A program made the translations under genes and the position numbers. Shown here piece after piece: positions 9,301 through 16,257 of a DNA stretch of 64,000 bases (positions are counted from its first letter, which is position 1; each line of letters begins with the position of its first letter). A model generated the notes under the pieces. It searched no databases, was not told the origin of the DNA, and saw nothing but the letters and a program-made list of their open reading frames with translations. Location of the stretch: assembly GCA_015231375.1 (NCBI GenBank), contig JADGBT010000008.1:49394-113393 (forward strand). The letters are read 5' to 3'. This DNA is from Magnetococcales bacterium (GTDB taxonomy: Bacteria; Pseudomonadota; Magnetococcia; Magnetococcales; Magnetaquicoccaceae).

Positions 9301-10013
9301 GCATCATCGTGCGCAACTCGATCCTGCTGGTGGATTTCGCCCAGCAGGAGATCCTGCGCGGCACCAGCGTGCGCGATGCGGTGATCCTCTCCTGCAAGGC
9401 GCGCACCCGGCCCATCATCATCACGGCTTTGGCCCTGGTGGCCGGTTCCAGCGTGATCCTGGGAGACTTCATCTTCCAGGGCATGGCCATCTCCTTGCTG
9501 TTCGGCTCCCTGGTTTCGACCCTGTTGACCCTGCTGGTGATTCCGTTGGGATGTGTGAGCGCCAGCCACGCCTTCATCCATCCCGAATACTCCCCGCAAT
9601 CGGTGCAAGGCATGCGGGACAGCGCCTGCGAGGCGGACCTTCCCCACCACCCGGCCGCGACCCCCGTCAAGCCCGCGATTCAAACCGGCGCGATCAAACG
9701 TCCGGGAGTGATGCAGACCATCTGGCAACATTTCTTCCCGGCCAAGGTCAAACCCAAACCCCGGCCCCGGCCCGTGGTGACGACCCCGCCACCCCAGCCC
9801 CCGGTGGTGCTGGATCCGGTGGAAACCCGCGACGCCGCACCGACGCCCCCCGCCACCCCTGACGCGGAACAGGAGTCCCGGCCCTCCACGGCGGTGGCCG
9901 CCGGTTCCACAGAGGGACGCGACGACGCCAAACCGGCCAAAGCGCCCACCCGTCGGGGCATCCGGCTGAAAAACGACCACAGCAGGGACGACTCCCGAGA
10001 GGGAGAATCCTGA
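6330..10013 (+). CDS. RND family efflux pump permease with long C-terminal tail
   Basis: About 1227 residues from the ATG at 6330; a TTG at 6300 is also in frame. It has the AcrB/HAE-type layout: a first membrane segment near residue 25, a large periplasmic loop, a membrane bundle with the proton-relay motif GILVDDAIVVVENIYRR near residue 430, a second periplasmic loop and a second bundle (GFIALAGIIVRNSILLVDF). The usual length is about 1030-1050. The extra 150 to 180 residues form a cytoplasmic Pro/Lys/Arg-rich tail (PKPRPRPVVTTPPP) that looks disordered and is not a normal part of the family. It is co-transcribed with the adaptor and ends one base before the next gene. Confidence 0.9.
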   Translation: MTTTSKESLTPPPIPTTMRHDLGVAGSMAKIFIHSPLSPLLLFACLAMGIMGLILTPRQEDPQISVPMVDIFVRYTGASADQVSSLVAEPLERIMSEIKGVKHVYSASLRGQAMVTVEFDVGEDMEASLVKLYDKMESNMDLMPPDVMKPLVKPKAVDDVPVVTLTLWSNDVDDSALRILSLDVLQKLNEVENASQGFVVGGRQEQIRIEVSPERLNGFGISLDQIAQTVRTANSEKGLGSVESADQGFQVYSGSFLKNAHDVARLMVGTQGGNPIRVRDVAEVYSGPEETSRMVTYTTGKAALDSKGLKAEQAPAVTIAIAKKKGANGVTVANGVLAKVEELKGRLIPSNVHVAVTRNYGETANEKVNELLFKLMIATLAVTLLVWYTLGFKPATVTLIVIPVVILMTVFAALIMGYTIDRVSLFALIFSIGILVDDAIVVVENIYRRWLLEDKCCHLISIDAVREVGNPTILATFTVIAALLPMGFVRGMMGPYMLPIPALGSVAMVFSLFAAFIFTPWLAQLIKPSMRSLHHHSDKELKGSERLERFFRWIIPALLDSKIKGYGFLFALVGLFFLTMVLFYTTGVTVKIMPLDNKPEFNVVINLPEGTAMPKTANLAQRMTLALKDQIPEITAMQTYIGTASPFNFNGMVRHYYLRQDSWHADIQVQLLHKSKRTRTSHDIAINARRLLTPMANELGGRIEVVEMPPGPPVLQSVVAEVTGPDAETRRRLAKDMEAMFRKSPSLVDVDTYMREPYEIWRFEVDTEKAVRRGITVDAINRNLGMAMGGAQLGDVKRGSVLEPTYIVIQVPMEVRSNISSLGDLPISTPQGKTVPLGELGRFVKQPHDPIIFHKDLRPVEYVTAEVEGRLDAPIYGMMDVEKMLKDYTAPDGVKISGEMMGPPKSYTQSAFEWTGEWTITYETFRDMGLAFGVALILIYMLVVWEFGNFLLPAVIMAPIPLTLLGILPGHWMMNAKFTATSMIGFIALAGIIVRNSILLVDFAQQEILRGTSVRDAVILSCKARTRPIIITALALVAGSSVILGDFIFQGMAISLLFGSLVSTLLTLLVIPLGCVSASHAFIHPEYSPQSVQGMRDSACEADLPHHPAATPVKPAIQTGAIKRPGVMQTIWQHFFPAKVKPKPRPRPVVTTPPPQPPVVLDPVETRDAAPTPPATPDAEQESRPSTAVAAGSTEGRDDAKPAKAPTRRGIRLKNDHSRDDSREGES

Positions 10014-10014
10014 C

Positions 10015-10737
10015 ATGAAACCAGGCGCTCAGGGATGGTGGATTCGGGGAGTGGTTGCGGCGACCCTGCTGATGACCGCCGGGCCGCTGTTCGCCTTCGA
10101 GGATCCATACCCGCCACGGGAATCAGGCGACGCCCGGAACGACACGCGAAGGGAGTCCGGGCGTGCGCTTTCCGCGCTGTCTCCGGTCGCGACCGCCCGC
10201 CCGCGTGGCCCCGACGCCACCGTGCTGGCCCTGAATCTGCTCGACCCCCCTGCCGAAGAAACGGAGAAGAGCCGCCCCCGTCCACCGGGCTCCTCCAGCG
10301 GAACGCCCCATCCCACGACCAAAAATCCTCCGGTCCAGAACCGCTCCAGGACACCGGCCCTGGAGCCGCCCCCCCCGGAACGGTCCACGACTCCCGCCGC
10401 CGCCACGCCGGACCGGCGTCCCGCGAAGCCCTCCCGCGACGCGGCCACCGGTTCCCGCGAACTGCTGGATGATCCCTACTTCATCGGGGAGACGCCTTCG
10501 GTCCTCGCGCCGGGGACTGATCCCCGCTCCCCCGCTTCCAGTCTGCCCGACGCCGCTTCCGGTGGTCTGCCCGGCGCCGCCTCCGGTCTGGAGGAAGAAC
10601 TGGATCTGGAACGGGCCATGCCACGAGGCGGCACCCTCACCTTGCCGTCCGGACCACTCACCCAGCCTGCGGAGGCCACGGAAGGGTGGAATCCGGCAGG
10701 GGAATGGTACGGACAGGACAGCACTCCCTGGAGGTGA
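10015..10737 (+). CDS. exported Pro/Arg-rich low-complexity protein
   Basis: A 240-residue protein with an N-terminal hydrophobic signal segment (GVVAATLLMTAGPLFAFED). A long Pro/Ser/Arg/Thr-rich disordered body follows, ending with WNPAGEWYGQD. The ATG lies one base after the stop of the RND pump, so translation is probably coupled. No domain is recognised. It is the first of a run of four exported proteins with similar Pro, Asp, Arg, Tyr and Trp bias and may work with them at the envelope. Function unknown. Confidence 0.6.
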   Translation: MKPGAQGWWIRGVVAATLLMTAGPLFAFEDPYPPRESGDARNDTRRESGRALSALSPVATARPRGPDATVLALNLLDPPAEETEKSRPRPPGSSSGTPHPTTKNPPVQNRSRTPALEPPPPERSTTPAAATPDRRPAKPSRDAATGSRELLDDPYFIGETPSVLAPGTDPRSPASSLPDAASGGLPGAASGLEEELDLERAMPRGGTLTLPSGPLTQPAEATEGWNPAGEWYGQDSTPWR

Positions 10738-10742
10738 CACGT

Positions 10743-11636
10743 TTGAACACCGGCGCCCTGCGGCCCATTTTCCGGTTTGGTGGTCAGGCATCGGGCGCAC
10801 TGGAACGCACCATCCGCCGCATGGCGCTCACCGGTCTGATCGCTCTGGTCGCCACCCCTCCCCCCGCTCATGCGGAAGAGGATGCCAGTTGGTCATCTGG
10901 ATACTATCGGGCGGATCCGACTCGCAGTCCATTCAGGATTCAGCCCGAGCCGTCCCGTCCCCACCACCAAGACGATGAGGCCCCGGTGGATCGCTGGCGG
11001 CCCGGGTCCGGGCGTAGCGGGTCGGAGTCACAACGTCAGGCCCCTCCCATCTGGAAACCGGATCGCTATCAGCAGCACCTGTCGGAACGCAACCGGCCCT
11101 GGGGGACGATTCCCGCCGAGCCGGATCACCCCGTTTCCCCCGGCGAACCCGATCCCAACCACGGCCCCGACCGTGACCGCTGGCTGGATGAACCGGCCCG
11201 CGCCTCCGGCCACCGCCCCCCTCTTGCCGAGGATCCCTATTATCGTTCCTCTCATCCCGACGACCCCCGCGCGCCGCAACCCGCCTCCGGCGTCGATCCC
11301 CATGACCGTTTCTTCCATCCCGACGACCCCCGCGCGCCACGCGCCGCCTCCGGGACCGATCCCTACCCTGCCTTCCGGTCCGGGGAACGGGAAGAACGCT
11401 CCCGGCCCGCTTTCTGGGATGGACCGTATCAAAAAGAGTACGTCCCACAGTCGCGACCGGAGTGGAACCGAGACTCCTCCGGAGTCAAACCGCAGGAGTC
11501 CCGCTCCCCCACCAGGCCGGACCCGTCCCTCTCCCGCGAGCCGCCCCGCAGCGAGGAGCGCTGGTGGGGACAACGCGGGGATGACCGTTACTGGGATGAA
11601 CCGGGACGCAACCGTTATTGGCCCGAGGAGCGTTGA
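10743..11636 (+). CDS. exported Asp/Pro/Arg-rich repeat protein
   Basis: About 297 residues from a TTG at 10743, chosen because GGAGG sits 8 bases upstream and overlaps the end of the preceding gene. The start gives a Tat- or Sec-like N-terminus (LERTIRRMALTGLIALVATPPPAHA). The body is highly charged and disordered. It contains two HPDDPRAP units followed by ASG(V/T)DP and many Arg/Asp/Trp/Tyr residues near the end (DDRYWDEPGRNRYW). The ATG at 10821 is an alternative start. No known domain. The preceding, overlapping and following genes form a tight operon. Confidence 0.55.
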   Translation: MNTGALRPIFRFGGQASGALERTIRRMALTGLIALVATPPPAHAEEDASWSSGYYRADPTRSPFRIQPEPSRPHHQDDEAPVDRWRPGSGRSGSESQRQAPPIWKPDRYQQHLSERNRPWGTIPAEPDHPVSPGEPDPNHGPDRDRWLDEPARASGHRPPLAEDPYYRSSHPDDPRAPQPASGVDPHDRFFHPDDPRAPRAASGTDPYPAFRSGEREERSRPAFWDGPYQKEYVPQSRPEWNRDSSGVKPQESRSPTRPDPSLSREPPRSEERWWGQRGDDRYWDEPGRNRYWPEER

Positions 11637-11639
11637 ATC

Positions 11640-12362
11640 ATGACCGTCCGCCAGACCCAGGGGATGCAGCGTCCGTTGTCCATTGGTTTCCGGGGATGGT
11701 TTCTCCTGGTCACGGCGGGCCTGACGGGCACGATCCCCCCTGCCACCGCCTTCGGAGCCGAGGCCGCCGAGGTCACGCCCCTTGCGTTTTCCGCCGAGGT
11801 GATCCGCACCCGTCCAGACAAAAAGAGTCAGAATCAGACCCGTGGCCGTTTGCACGTCTCCCCCGAGGCGATCCGAGGCGAAAGCCAACGCAATGGGGTG
11901 ACCGTGATCATGATCCACCACACCGCGCGCAAAACGGTGTGGACGCTGATCCCCTCCCAGAAGAGCTACACCGAACGCACCGGCGTCGAATCGGCGCGTC
12001 CGCCGCTGCCCGATGAACCCAACAGCCCCTGCCGTCACGACAAGAACCTGATCTGCCGCCAGACGGGGACCGAGACCATCGATGGTCGCCGCACGCTCCG
12101 CTGGGAGATCGGCACACGCGGTAGCGACCATCGGGAGACCCTTCAGGCCCATCTCTGGATCGATCCGCGTCTGGGCATGGCGATCCGGGAGCGGTATGCC
12201 GATGGTCTTTCGGTGGAGTTGAGCAACATCCAGGAGGGTCCACAACCTCCGGAGCTGTTCACCGTTCCGGAGAATTTCCAAAAAACCGCCTCGACTCCCA
12301 GCGCGCAGACGCCCCCCCAGTCCGGAACCCATCCGCCTGCGGGTGGCCAGTCGTCCCCCTGA
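11640..12362 (+). CDS. exported DUF4412-like protein
   Basis: A 240-residue protein with a signal peptide (FLLVTAGLTGTIPPATAFGA). The mature part resembles DUF4412/LolA-like beta-sheet proteins: FSAEVI at the first strand, GRLHVSPEAIRGE, MIHHTARKTVWTLIPSQKSY, a Cys pair (NSPCRHDKNLICRQ), then LWIDPRLGMAIRERYADG. Family members are periplasmic and often lie beside outer-membrane or lipoprotein genes; their ligand is generally unknown. It follows the previous gene by three bases, so it belongs to the same transcription unit. Confidence 0.55.
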   Translation: MTVRQTQGMQRPLSIGFRGWFLLVTAGLTGTIPPATAFGAEAAEVTPLAFSAEVIRTRPDKKSQNQTRGRLHVSPEAIRGESQRNGVTVIMIHHTARKTVWTLIPSQKSYTERTGVESARPPLPDEPNSPCRHDKNLICRQTGTETIDGRRTLRWEIGTRGSDHRETLQAHLWIDPRLGMAIRERYADGLSVELSNIQEGPQPPELFTVPENFQKTASTPSAQTPPQSGTHPPAGGQSSP

Positions 12363-12407
12363 ACGCCGTCTCCCGCCTGAAAAAAGATCAGCCTCACATA
12401 ATTTCCC

Positions 12408-12436
12408 TTGCAAAGCGTTTAGAAAGGGTTTATTAG
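12408..12436 (+). promoter_or_regulatory. candidate sigma70 promoter before the sulfur-globule region
   Basis: TTGCAA at 12408-12413 and TATTAG at 12431-12436 are 17 bases apart in an AT-rich stretch of the 208-base gap 12363-12570. It would drive the exported aromatic-rich protein at 12571 and possibly the two sulfur-globule-like genes beyond it. Confidence 0.45.
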
Positions 12437-12570
12437 AACATTATTATATACAAATAATGGCCGATGGCGGATTTATTCCCTGGTTTCACTGTGGCGCAGG
12501 TTGGTATTATGGCTTAATGAACTCTTGTCCGATACGATCCCTTTTCGGGCCAACAGTCAATCGGTGCGCC

Positions 12571-13281
12571 ATGAGGAAATCCTTGCAAAATAAAAAAATT
12601 CTTTACCTGCTGACCGCAAGCGCCCTTTGGGTGGCCACACCGGTCCCAGGGAGTGCCGGCGGCCTCACCCCGGATATGACCGCCTTGTCTCCGGGCATGA
12701 TGGGCATCGCGGACCAGGGCGATGCGACGGTGATGGGGGAACGCATGGGGAAGTTCATGGGATCCTTCATGCGGGAAATGAAAAACGCGCCGGATCGTGT
12801 CGATACCAACGAAGGTTGGCGCGGCGGTCAACCGGCGGAAGCCTTGCGCCAGCCTGACCGGGACAACCGCAGTGGCCGGGGCGAAGAACCCCGTGAGGTG
12901 TTGCGTTACGTGCCGTTGTACGATCCTTGGGGCGCGGACCGGGGCAATCCCTATCTGGAACCCGGAGTGTGGGGCGGCCCCTACGGATCCCCCCATTATC
13001 AAGGCCGAAGCCCCGGTTGGAACGAACCCGGTCCCTACGGCTGGGCGGCGGATCAGAACTGGAATCGCGGACGGGGCTATTACGGGGCCGGACTGGATCC
13101 CTGGGAGAGCCAGGAACCGCCACCGGATCCCTACACGGAGCGGCGCTGGCACGACCCCTCCTATTACAACCGTCAGGAACCGCCAGCCGGTTACGGGCCG
13201 CACACCTGGGAAGATCCCCATGCGCCCAGAGCTTACGCCCCCTGGTCCAACAACGGGACGCGACGGGGCAACTGGTGGTAA
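12571..13281 (+). CDS. exported Gly/Pro/Tyr/Trp-rich protein
   Basis: About 236 residues from the ATG at 12571, which gives the best signal peptide (KKILYLLTASALWVATPVPGSAGG). A helical segment with many Met residues (DATVMGERMGKFMGSFMREM) follows the signal. The C-terminal 150 residues are rich in Gly, Pro, Tyr, Trp, Asp and Arg, in short runs such as GPYGSPHYQGRSPGW. The composition and its place directly upstream of two sulfur-globule-like genes suggest another envelope or globule-associated protein. That role is inferred from context. No domain recognised. Confidence 0.5.
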   Translation: MRKSLQNKKILYLLTASALWVATPVPGSAGGLTPDMTALSPGMMGIADQGDATVMGERMGKFMGSFMREMKNAPDRVDTNEGWRGGQPAEALRQPDRDNRSGRGEEPREVLRYVPLYDPWGADRGNPYLEPGVWGGPYGSPHYQGRSPGWNEPGPYGWAADQNWNRGRGYYGAGLDPWESQEPPPDPYTERRWHDPSYYNRQEPPAGYGPHTWEDPHAPRAYAPWSNNGTRRGNWW

Positions 13282-13331
13282 AAAAACCAATCGGGTCCAT
13301 CACCTTCACGACGAGGGACAAGGAGCAAACC

Positions 13332-13751
13332 ATGAAAAGAAAGGCTCGCATTCTGGTCCTGGCCGGCATTCTGACCGTACTGGGTTCCGCCCTGCCGGAG
13401 AACGCATCCGCCTGGTGGGGTCCATGGGACAACGGTTGGGGAAACAACGGTTGGGGCAATAACGGTTGGGGAAACAACAACAACTGGGGCAACAACGGTT
13501 GGGGTTCCGGCAATGGCAATGGACGGGCCAAAGGCAACTTCACCTTCAGCGTGGACGGCGACGTGGACGGCTGGGCGGACAACTTTTGGAACGGCAACAA
13601 TGTCTGGAATCAAGACAACGGCTGGAACAATAACAGTTGGAACAACAACGGCTGGAACAACAACGGCTGGGGGCCCTTTGGGGGCGGTCCCTGGAACGGT
13701 GGACCTGGCGGCTGGGGGCCCGGTAATGGGGGTCCTGGCGGCTGGTGGTAA
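13332..13751 (+). CDS. sulfur-globule-type structural protein 1
   Basis: About 139 residues from the ATG at 13332, with AAGGAG upstream. A signal peptide ends at ENASA just before WWGPWDNGW. The mature protein is almost entirely Asn, Gly and Trp, built of NNGWG units. A short central segment (GRAKGNFTFSVDGDVDGW) interrupts the repeats. This pattern of signal peptide, WWG start, GNGNGRA then NF-F-V/M-GDV, and a Gly/aromatic tail resembles sulfur-globule coat proteins of sulfur oxidisers, which line periplasmic sulfur inclusions. It is a paralogue of the next gene. Assignment is by composition and pattern, not alignment. Confidence 0.65.
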   Translation: MKRKARILVLAGILTVLGSALPENASAWWGPWDNGWGNNGWGNNGWGNNNNWGNNGWGSGNGNGRAKGNFTFSVDGDVDGWADNFWNGNNVWNQDNGWNNNSWNNNGWNNNGWGPFGGGPWNGGPGGWGPGNGGPGGWW

Positions 13752-13765
13752 GATTTTGTAAGAGA

Positions 13766-13793
13766 TTGACCACGAAGCGCCCCTCAATAATCT
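13766..13793 (+). promoter_or_regulatory. candidate promoter of the second sulfur-globule-like gene
   Basis: TTGACC at 13766-13771 and TAATCT at 13788-13793 are 16 bases apart in the 59-base gap between the two paralogues. The predicted leader is very short, with GGAG at 13801 before the ATG at 13811. Confidence 0.4.
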
Positions 13794-13810
13794 CAAAACT
13801 GGAGAATACA

Positions 13811-14314
13811 ATGAAAAATGGTATGAAGGTGCTGGCAGTTGCGGTCCTGATCGGTGGTGGCGCCCTGCTGACCGCGCCGGATGCTTCCGCCTGGTGGGGT
13901 GGCCCGGGTTGGGGCAACAATAACGGTTGGGGCAACAATGGTTGGGGCAACAACAACAGCAACAACTGGGGCAACAACTGGGCCAACAACGGTGCCGGCA
14001 ATGGCAGTGGCAATGGCCGCGCCAATGGCAACTTCGGTTTCAACATGGGCGGTGACGTGGCCGGCAATGGCAGCGGCAATGGCAACGGCAACAACAACTG
14101 GAACAATTCCAACGGCTGGAACAACAACAACGGCTGGAACAATGGCTGGAACAATGGCGGCGGCAACAACTGGGGCGGACCCGGCTATGGTTATGGCGGT
14201 CCCGGTTATGGCTATGGCTATCCGCCGCCCCCTCCCGGCGCGTGGGGTGCTGGTGCTCCGATGGCTGGCCCGCAAGGCGCGCCCGCTCCCGAGGCGGCTC
14301 CTGCTGGCAAGTAA
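13811..14314 (+). CDS. sulfur-globule-type structural protein 2
   Basis: A 167-residue paralogue of the preceding protein, with ribosome site GGAG nine bases upstream. The signal peptide ends at APDASA followed by WWGGPGWGN. Asn/Gly/Trp repeats follow, then a central GNGRANGNFGFNMGGDV segment, a Gly/Asn block, and a Gly/Tyr/Pro tail (GGPGYGYGYPPPPP). The GYGYGYP-type tail strengthens the similarity to sulfur-globule proteins. The likely role is a coat of periplasmic sulfur inclusions. A strong terminator follows 35 bases after the stop, so the block ends here. Confidence 0.7.
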   Translation: MKNGMKVLAVAVLIGGGALLTAPDASAWWGGPGWGNNNGWGNNGWGNNNSNNWGNNWANNGAGNGSGNGRANGNFGFNMGGDVAGNGSGNGNGNNNWNNSNGWNNNNGWNNGWNNGGGNNWGGPGYGYGGPGYGYGYPPPPPGAWGAGAPMAGPQGAPAPEAAPAGK

Positions 14315-14348
14315 AACGACCCAGTTCCGATAACGGACGGTTCGATCT

Positions 14349-14380
14349 GGGGCGGCTCCATGGGGTCGCCCCTTTTTTTT
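14349..14380 (+). terminator. rho-independent terminator after the sulfur-globule genes
   Basis: GGGGCG at 14349-14354 pairs with CGCCCC at 14367-14372. The inner GCTCCA/TGGGGT part can extend the stem. Eight T residues follow directly. Confidence 0.8.
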
Positions 14381-14415
14381 GTCTGGGGTGGCCCCCGCAT
14401 CCCTCGAATGTACAC

Positions 14416-14444
14416 TTGAATTCCGGACAGTTATTGCGTAAAAA
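14416..14444 (+). promoter_or_regulatory. possible promoter of the ParA-like gene
   Basis: TTGAAT at 14416-14421 and TAAAAA at 14439-14444 are 17 bases apart, about 60 bases before the ATG at 14508. The match to consensus is modest. Confidence 0.3.
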
Positions 14445-14507
14445 GGATAGCCTCGGAATTCGCCCCTCGACCTTCTGGCTTTGGACCGAACACGCAAAAG
14501 GGAACGC

Positions 14508-15179
14508 ATGATCACCGTCGTAGGTAACCTCAAAGGCGGCTGCGGCAAAAGCACGATCACCTTCAATCTGGCCGTGTGGCTGGCCCGTCGTGGCATCGAC
14601 GTGGTGACCTTCGATCTGGATCCCCAGGCCACCTTGAGCGATGCCATCGAAGTGCGACGCGAAGAGGGCGTGGTCCCGGATGTGAAGGTGTTCCGCTCCG
14701 AAAGCGATCCGGCCCGGATCATGGCCCATCACAAAGGCGAAGCCCTGGTGGATGTGGGGGCTTCCAATCTGTGGGCCATGCGTCAGGCCATCGGCCAGGC
14801 GGACCGGATTCTGGTTCCGGTGCCTCCGAGTCAGGCGGATGTCTGGTCCACGGCGCGTTTTTTGGAAATCGTCAAAGAGACGGCCTCGGCACGCTCCCGC
14901 AGGCCGGAGATCTGTCTGTTCGTGAATCGTGCCGATACCCATCCGATGTTGCGTGAATCGGATGAAACCGAAGCGGCGTTGGCCACACTGCCGGGGGTGA
15001 CCATTCTCAAAACCCGGATCTGTCAGCGCACCGCCTACCGCCGCTCGTTCAGCGAAGGCAGAGCGGTATTCGAATTGGCGCCCGGCGGCAAGGCATCCCA
15101 GGAGTTCCTGGATCTCGCCGGCACGCTCTATCCGGAGCTACTCTCCTCCGATCATCCATCGGAGTCGCGTTCATCCTAG
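14508..15179 (+). CDS. ParA/McdA-like ATPase 1
   Basis: About 223 residues from the ATG at 14508. It has a deviant Walker A of the ParA type, KGGCGKST (residues 9-16), with the signature Lys present and Cys in place of the usual Val. Walker A-prime is TFDLDPQATLSDA, and the Walker B-like segment is EALVDVGAS. It lacks the N-terminal DNA-binding helix of plasmid ParA and has the length of orphan ParA proteins, such as McdA, that position cellular cargo on the nucleoid. No ParB-like partner is adjacent. The next gene encodes a membrane-bound coiled-coil protein that could be the partner. It lies just after the sulfur-globule-like genes. Confidence 0.8.
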   Translation: MITVVGNLKGGCGKSTITFNLAVWLARRGIDVVTFDLDPQATLSDAIEVRREEGVVPDVKVFRSESDPARIMAHHKGEALVDVGASNLWAMRQAIGQADRILVPVPPSQADVWSTARFLEIVKETASARSRRPEICLFVNRADTHPMLRESDETEAALATLPGVTILKTRICQRTAYRRSFSEGRAVFELAPGGKASQEFLDLAGTLYPELLSSDHPSESRSS

Positions 15180-15193
15180 AAGGAGCCTGATCC

Positions 15194-15922
15194 ATGTCGG
15201 ACAACCCCAATCCGCAGCCCTCCCGGGGTTCCAGCCACCCCGAGCCGATGGACGGGAAACCATTCCCCCAGACTAGGCAGATGCCACCCAACATGCCCAT
15301 CGTCCCCGCCGGTCGATACCGGGAGTGCGGCGAATGCTCGGCCATGATCCTGTCGGACTTCGCCAAAAGCTTCGACAAAAGCGCGCGACGCTGGGAGTTG
15401 ATCGTCTATCCCTCCTTGTTCGCGTTCATCATTCTGGCCATGTACGGCTTTTTCCTGATCTACAGCCTCACCCAGGACATCCGCACCATGGCCTCCTCCA
15501 TCGATCCCAAGATGGGCGTGAACATGGGAAGCCTGTCCAACAACATCAGCCAACTCTCCAATAACATGGAGGTGATGTCCACCCATCTGGAGTACATCAG
15601 CGACAACATGGAAACCATGTCCGTGGACATGCAGAACATGGCCGAAAACATGGAAAACATGACCACATCGATCAATACCATGAACGGCAATGTCGCGGGC
15701 ATGAACCAGAACGTCGCCTCGCTCACCGGCAATATCAAGAGCATGGACAAAACCATGTCCGACATCAACCAGAAAATGGTCGTCCTGGCCCCCATCAGTC
15801 AGAATGTCGCGGTCATGGGACAGGCGGTCCACAACATGGCCGGAACCATGAACTCCATGAGCTACGACATGAGCGGCGCCACGCGACCCATGAGCTTCAT
15901 CAATCGTTTCATGCCCTGGTGA
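15194..15922 (+). CDS. single-pass membrane protein with Met/Asn-rich coiled coil
   Basis: A 242-residue protein with an AAGGAG ribosome site. Residues 1-70 are cytoplasmic-like and Pro-rich, with a Cys pair (RECGECSAM). One membrane segment follows (IVYPSLFAFIILAMYGFFLIYSL). About 150 residues of heptad-like sequence follow, with Met at regular spacing and many Asn (SNNMEVMSTHLEYISDNMETM). The long Met-rich coil has no stop or Pro until the C-terminus and should form a periplasmic or cytoplasmic rod. No family name is known to me. It lies 14 bases after the ParA-like gene, so a joint function is likely. Confidence 0.7.
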   Translation: MSDNPNPQPSRGSSHPEPMDGKPFPQTRQMPPNMPIVPAGRYRECGECSAMILSDFAKSFDKSARRWELIVYPSLFAFIILAMYGFFLIYSLTQDIRTMASSIDPKMGVNMGSLSNNISQLSNNMEVMSTHLEYISDNMETMSVDMQNMAENMENMTTSINTMNGNVAGMNQNVASLTGNIKSMDKTMSDINQKMVVLAPISQNVAVMGQAVHNMAGTMNSMSYDMSGATRPMSFINRFMPW

Positions 15923-15961
15923 CGCTCCCCGCCCTTTGCCGTGGGGACCATCTGGACCAAC

Positions 15962-16153
15962 TCAATAGGGATAGGCGAAAATCCCATAATAATAGTCCAC
16001 ATACCGCTGCACCCGCTGCATGGCGTTGGGGCTGATCCCCTTGAGATTGGTCAAGTCCCTGACGCCGCAATGGGCGGAAACGATGTCATAGACGTGGGGG
16101 GTTTGACGCAGGAAATTCACCTTCTCTTGCAAGGCCTGGATGTCACGGCTCAT
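15962..16153 (-). CDS. small uncharacterised protein, opposite strand
   Basis: A 63-residue protein from the ATG at 16153, chosen because an AAGGAG site lies just upstream on the minus strand. It begins with a helix (RDIQALQEKVNFL), contains AHCGVRDLTNLKGISPNAMQRV and ends with a Tyr-rich tail (YVDYYYGIFAYPY). There is no membrane segment or signal peptide. It is the only minus-strand gene in the 14508-22187 block and lies between the two ParA-containing parts. Function unknown. Confidence 0.5.
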   Translation of the reverse strand: MSRDIQALQEKVNFLRQTPHVYDIVSAHCGVRDLTNLKGISPNAMQRVQRYVDYYYGIFAYPY

Positions 16154-16257
16154 GGCGGTCTCCTTCGAGGTTGGGCGACAATGGAATCGAAAAGAGATTA
16201 ACGCAATGCTCATGCCAATCCGGCAACACACCCGAATCACCATGCAGGCCTGACCGG

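Noticed and set aside
7245..10016. A 923-codon open frame on the minus strand opposite the RND pump
   Set aside because: It is rich in His, Gly, Gln and Asp as expected from the antisense of a high-GC gene, and the plus strand encodes a clear RND pump.
12457..12570. An upstream extension of the exported Gly/Tyr-rich protein
   Set aside because: The ATG at 12457 would place about 38 residues before a good signal peptide. The start at 12571 gives a normal exported protein.
13881..14333. A Thr/Ala/Met-rich frame overlapping the second sulfur-globule-like gene
   Set aside because: It is a frame-shifted reading of the Asn/Gly repeats. The chosen frame has a signal peptide and a ribosome site.
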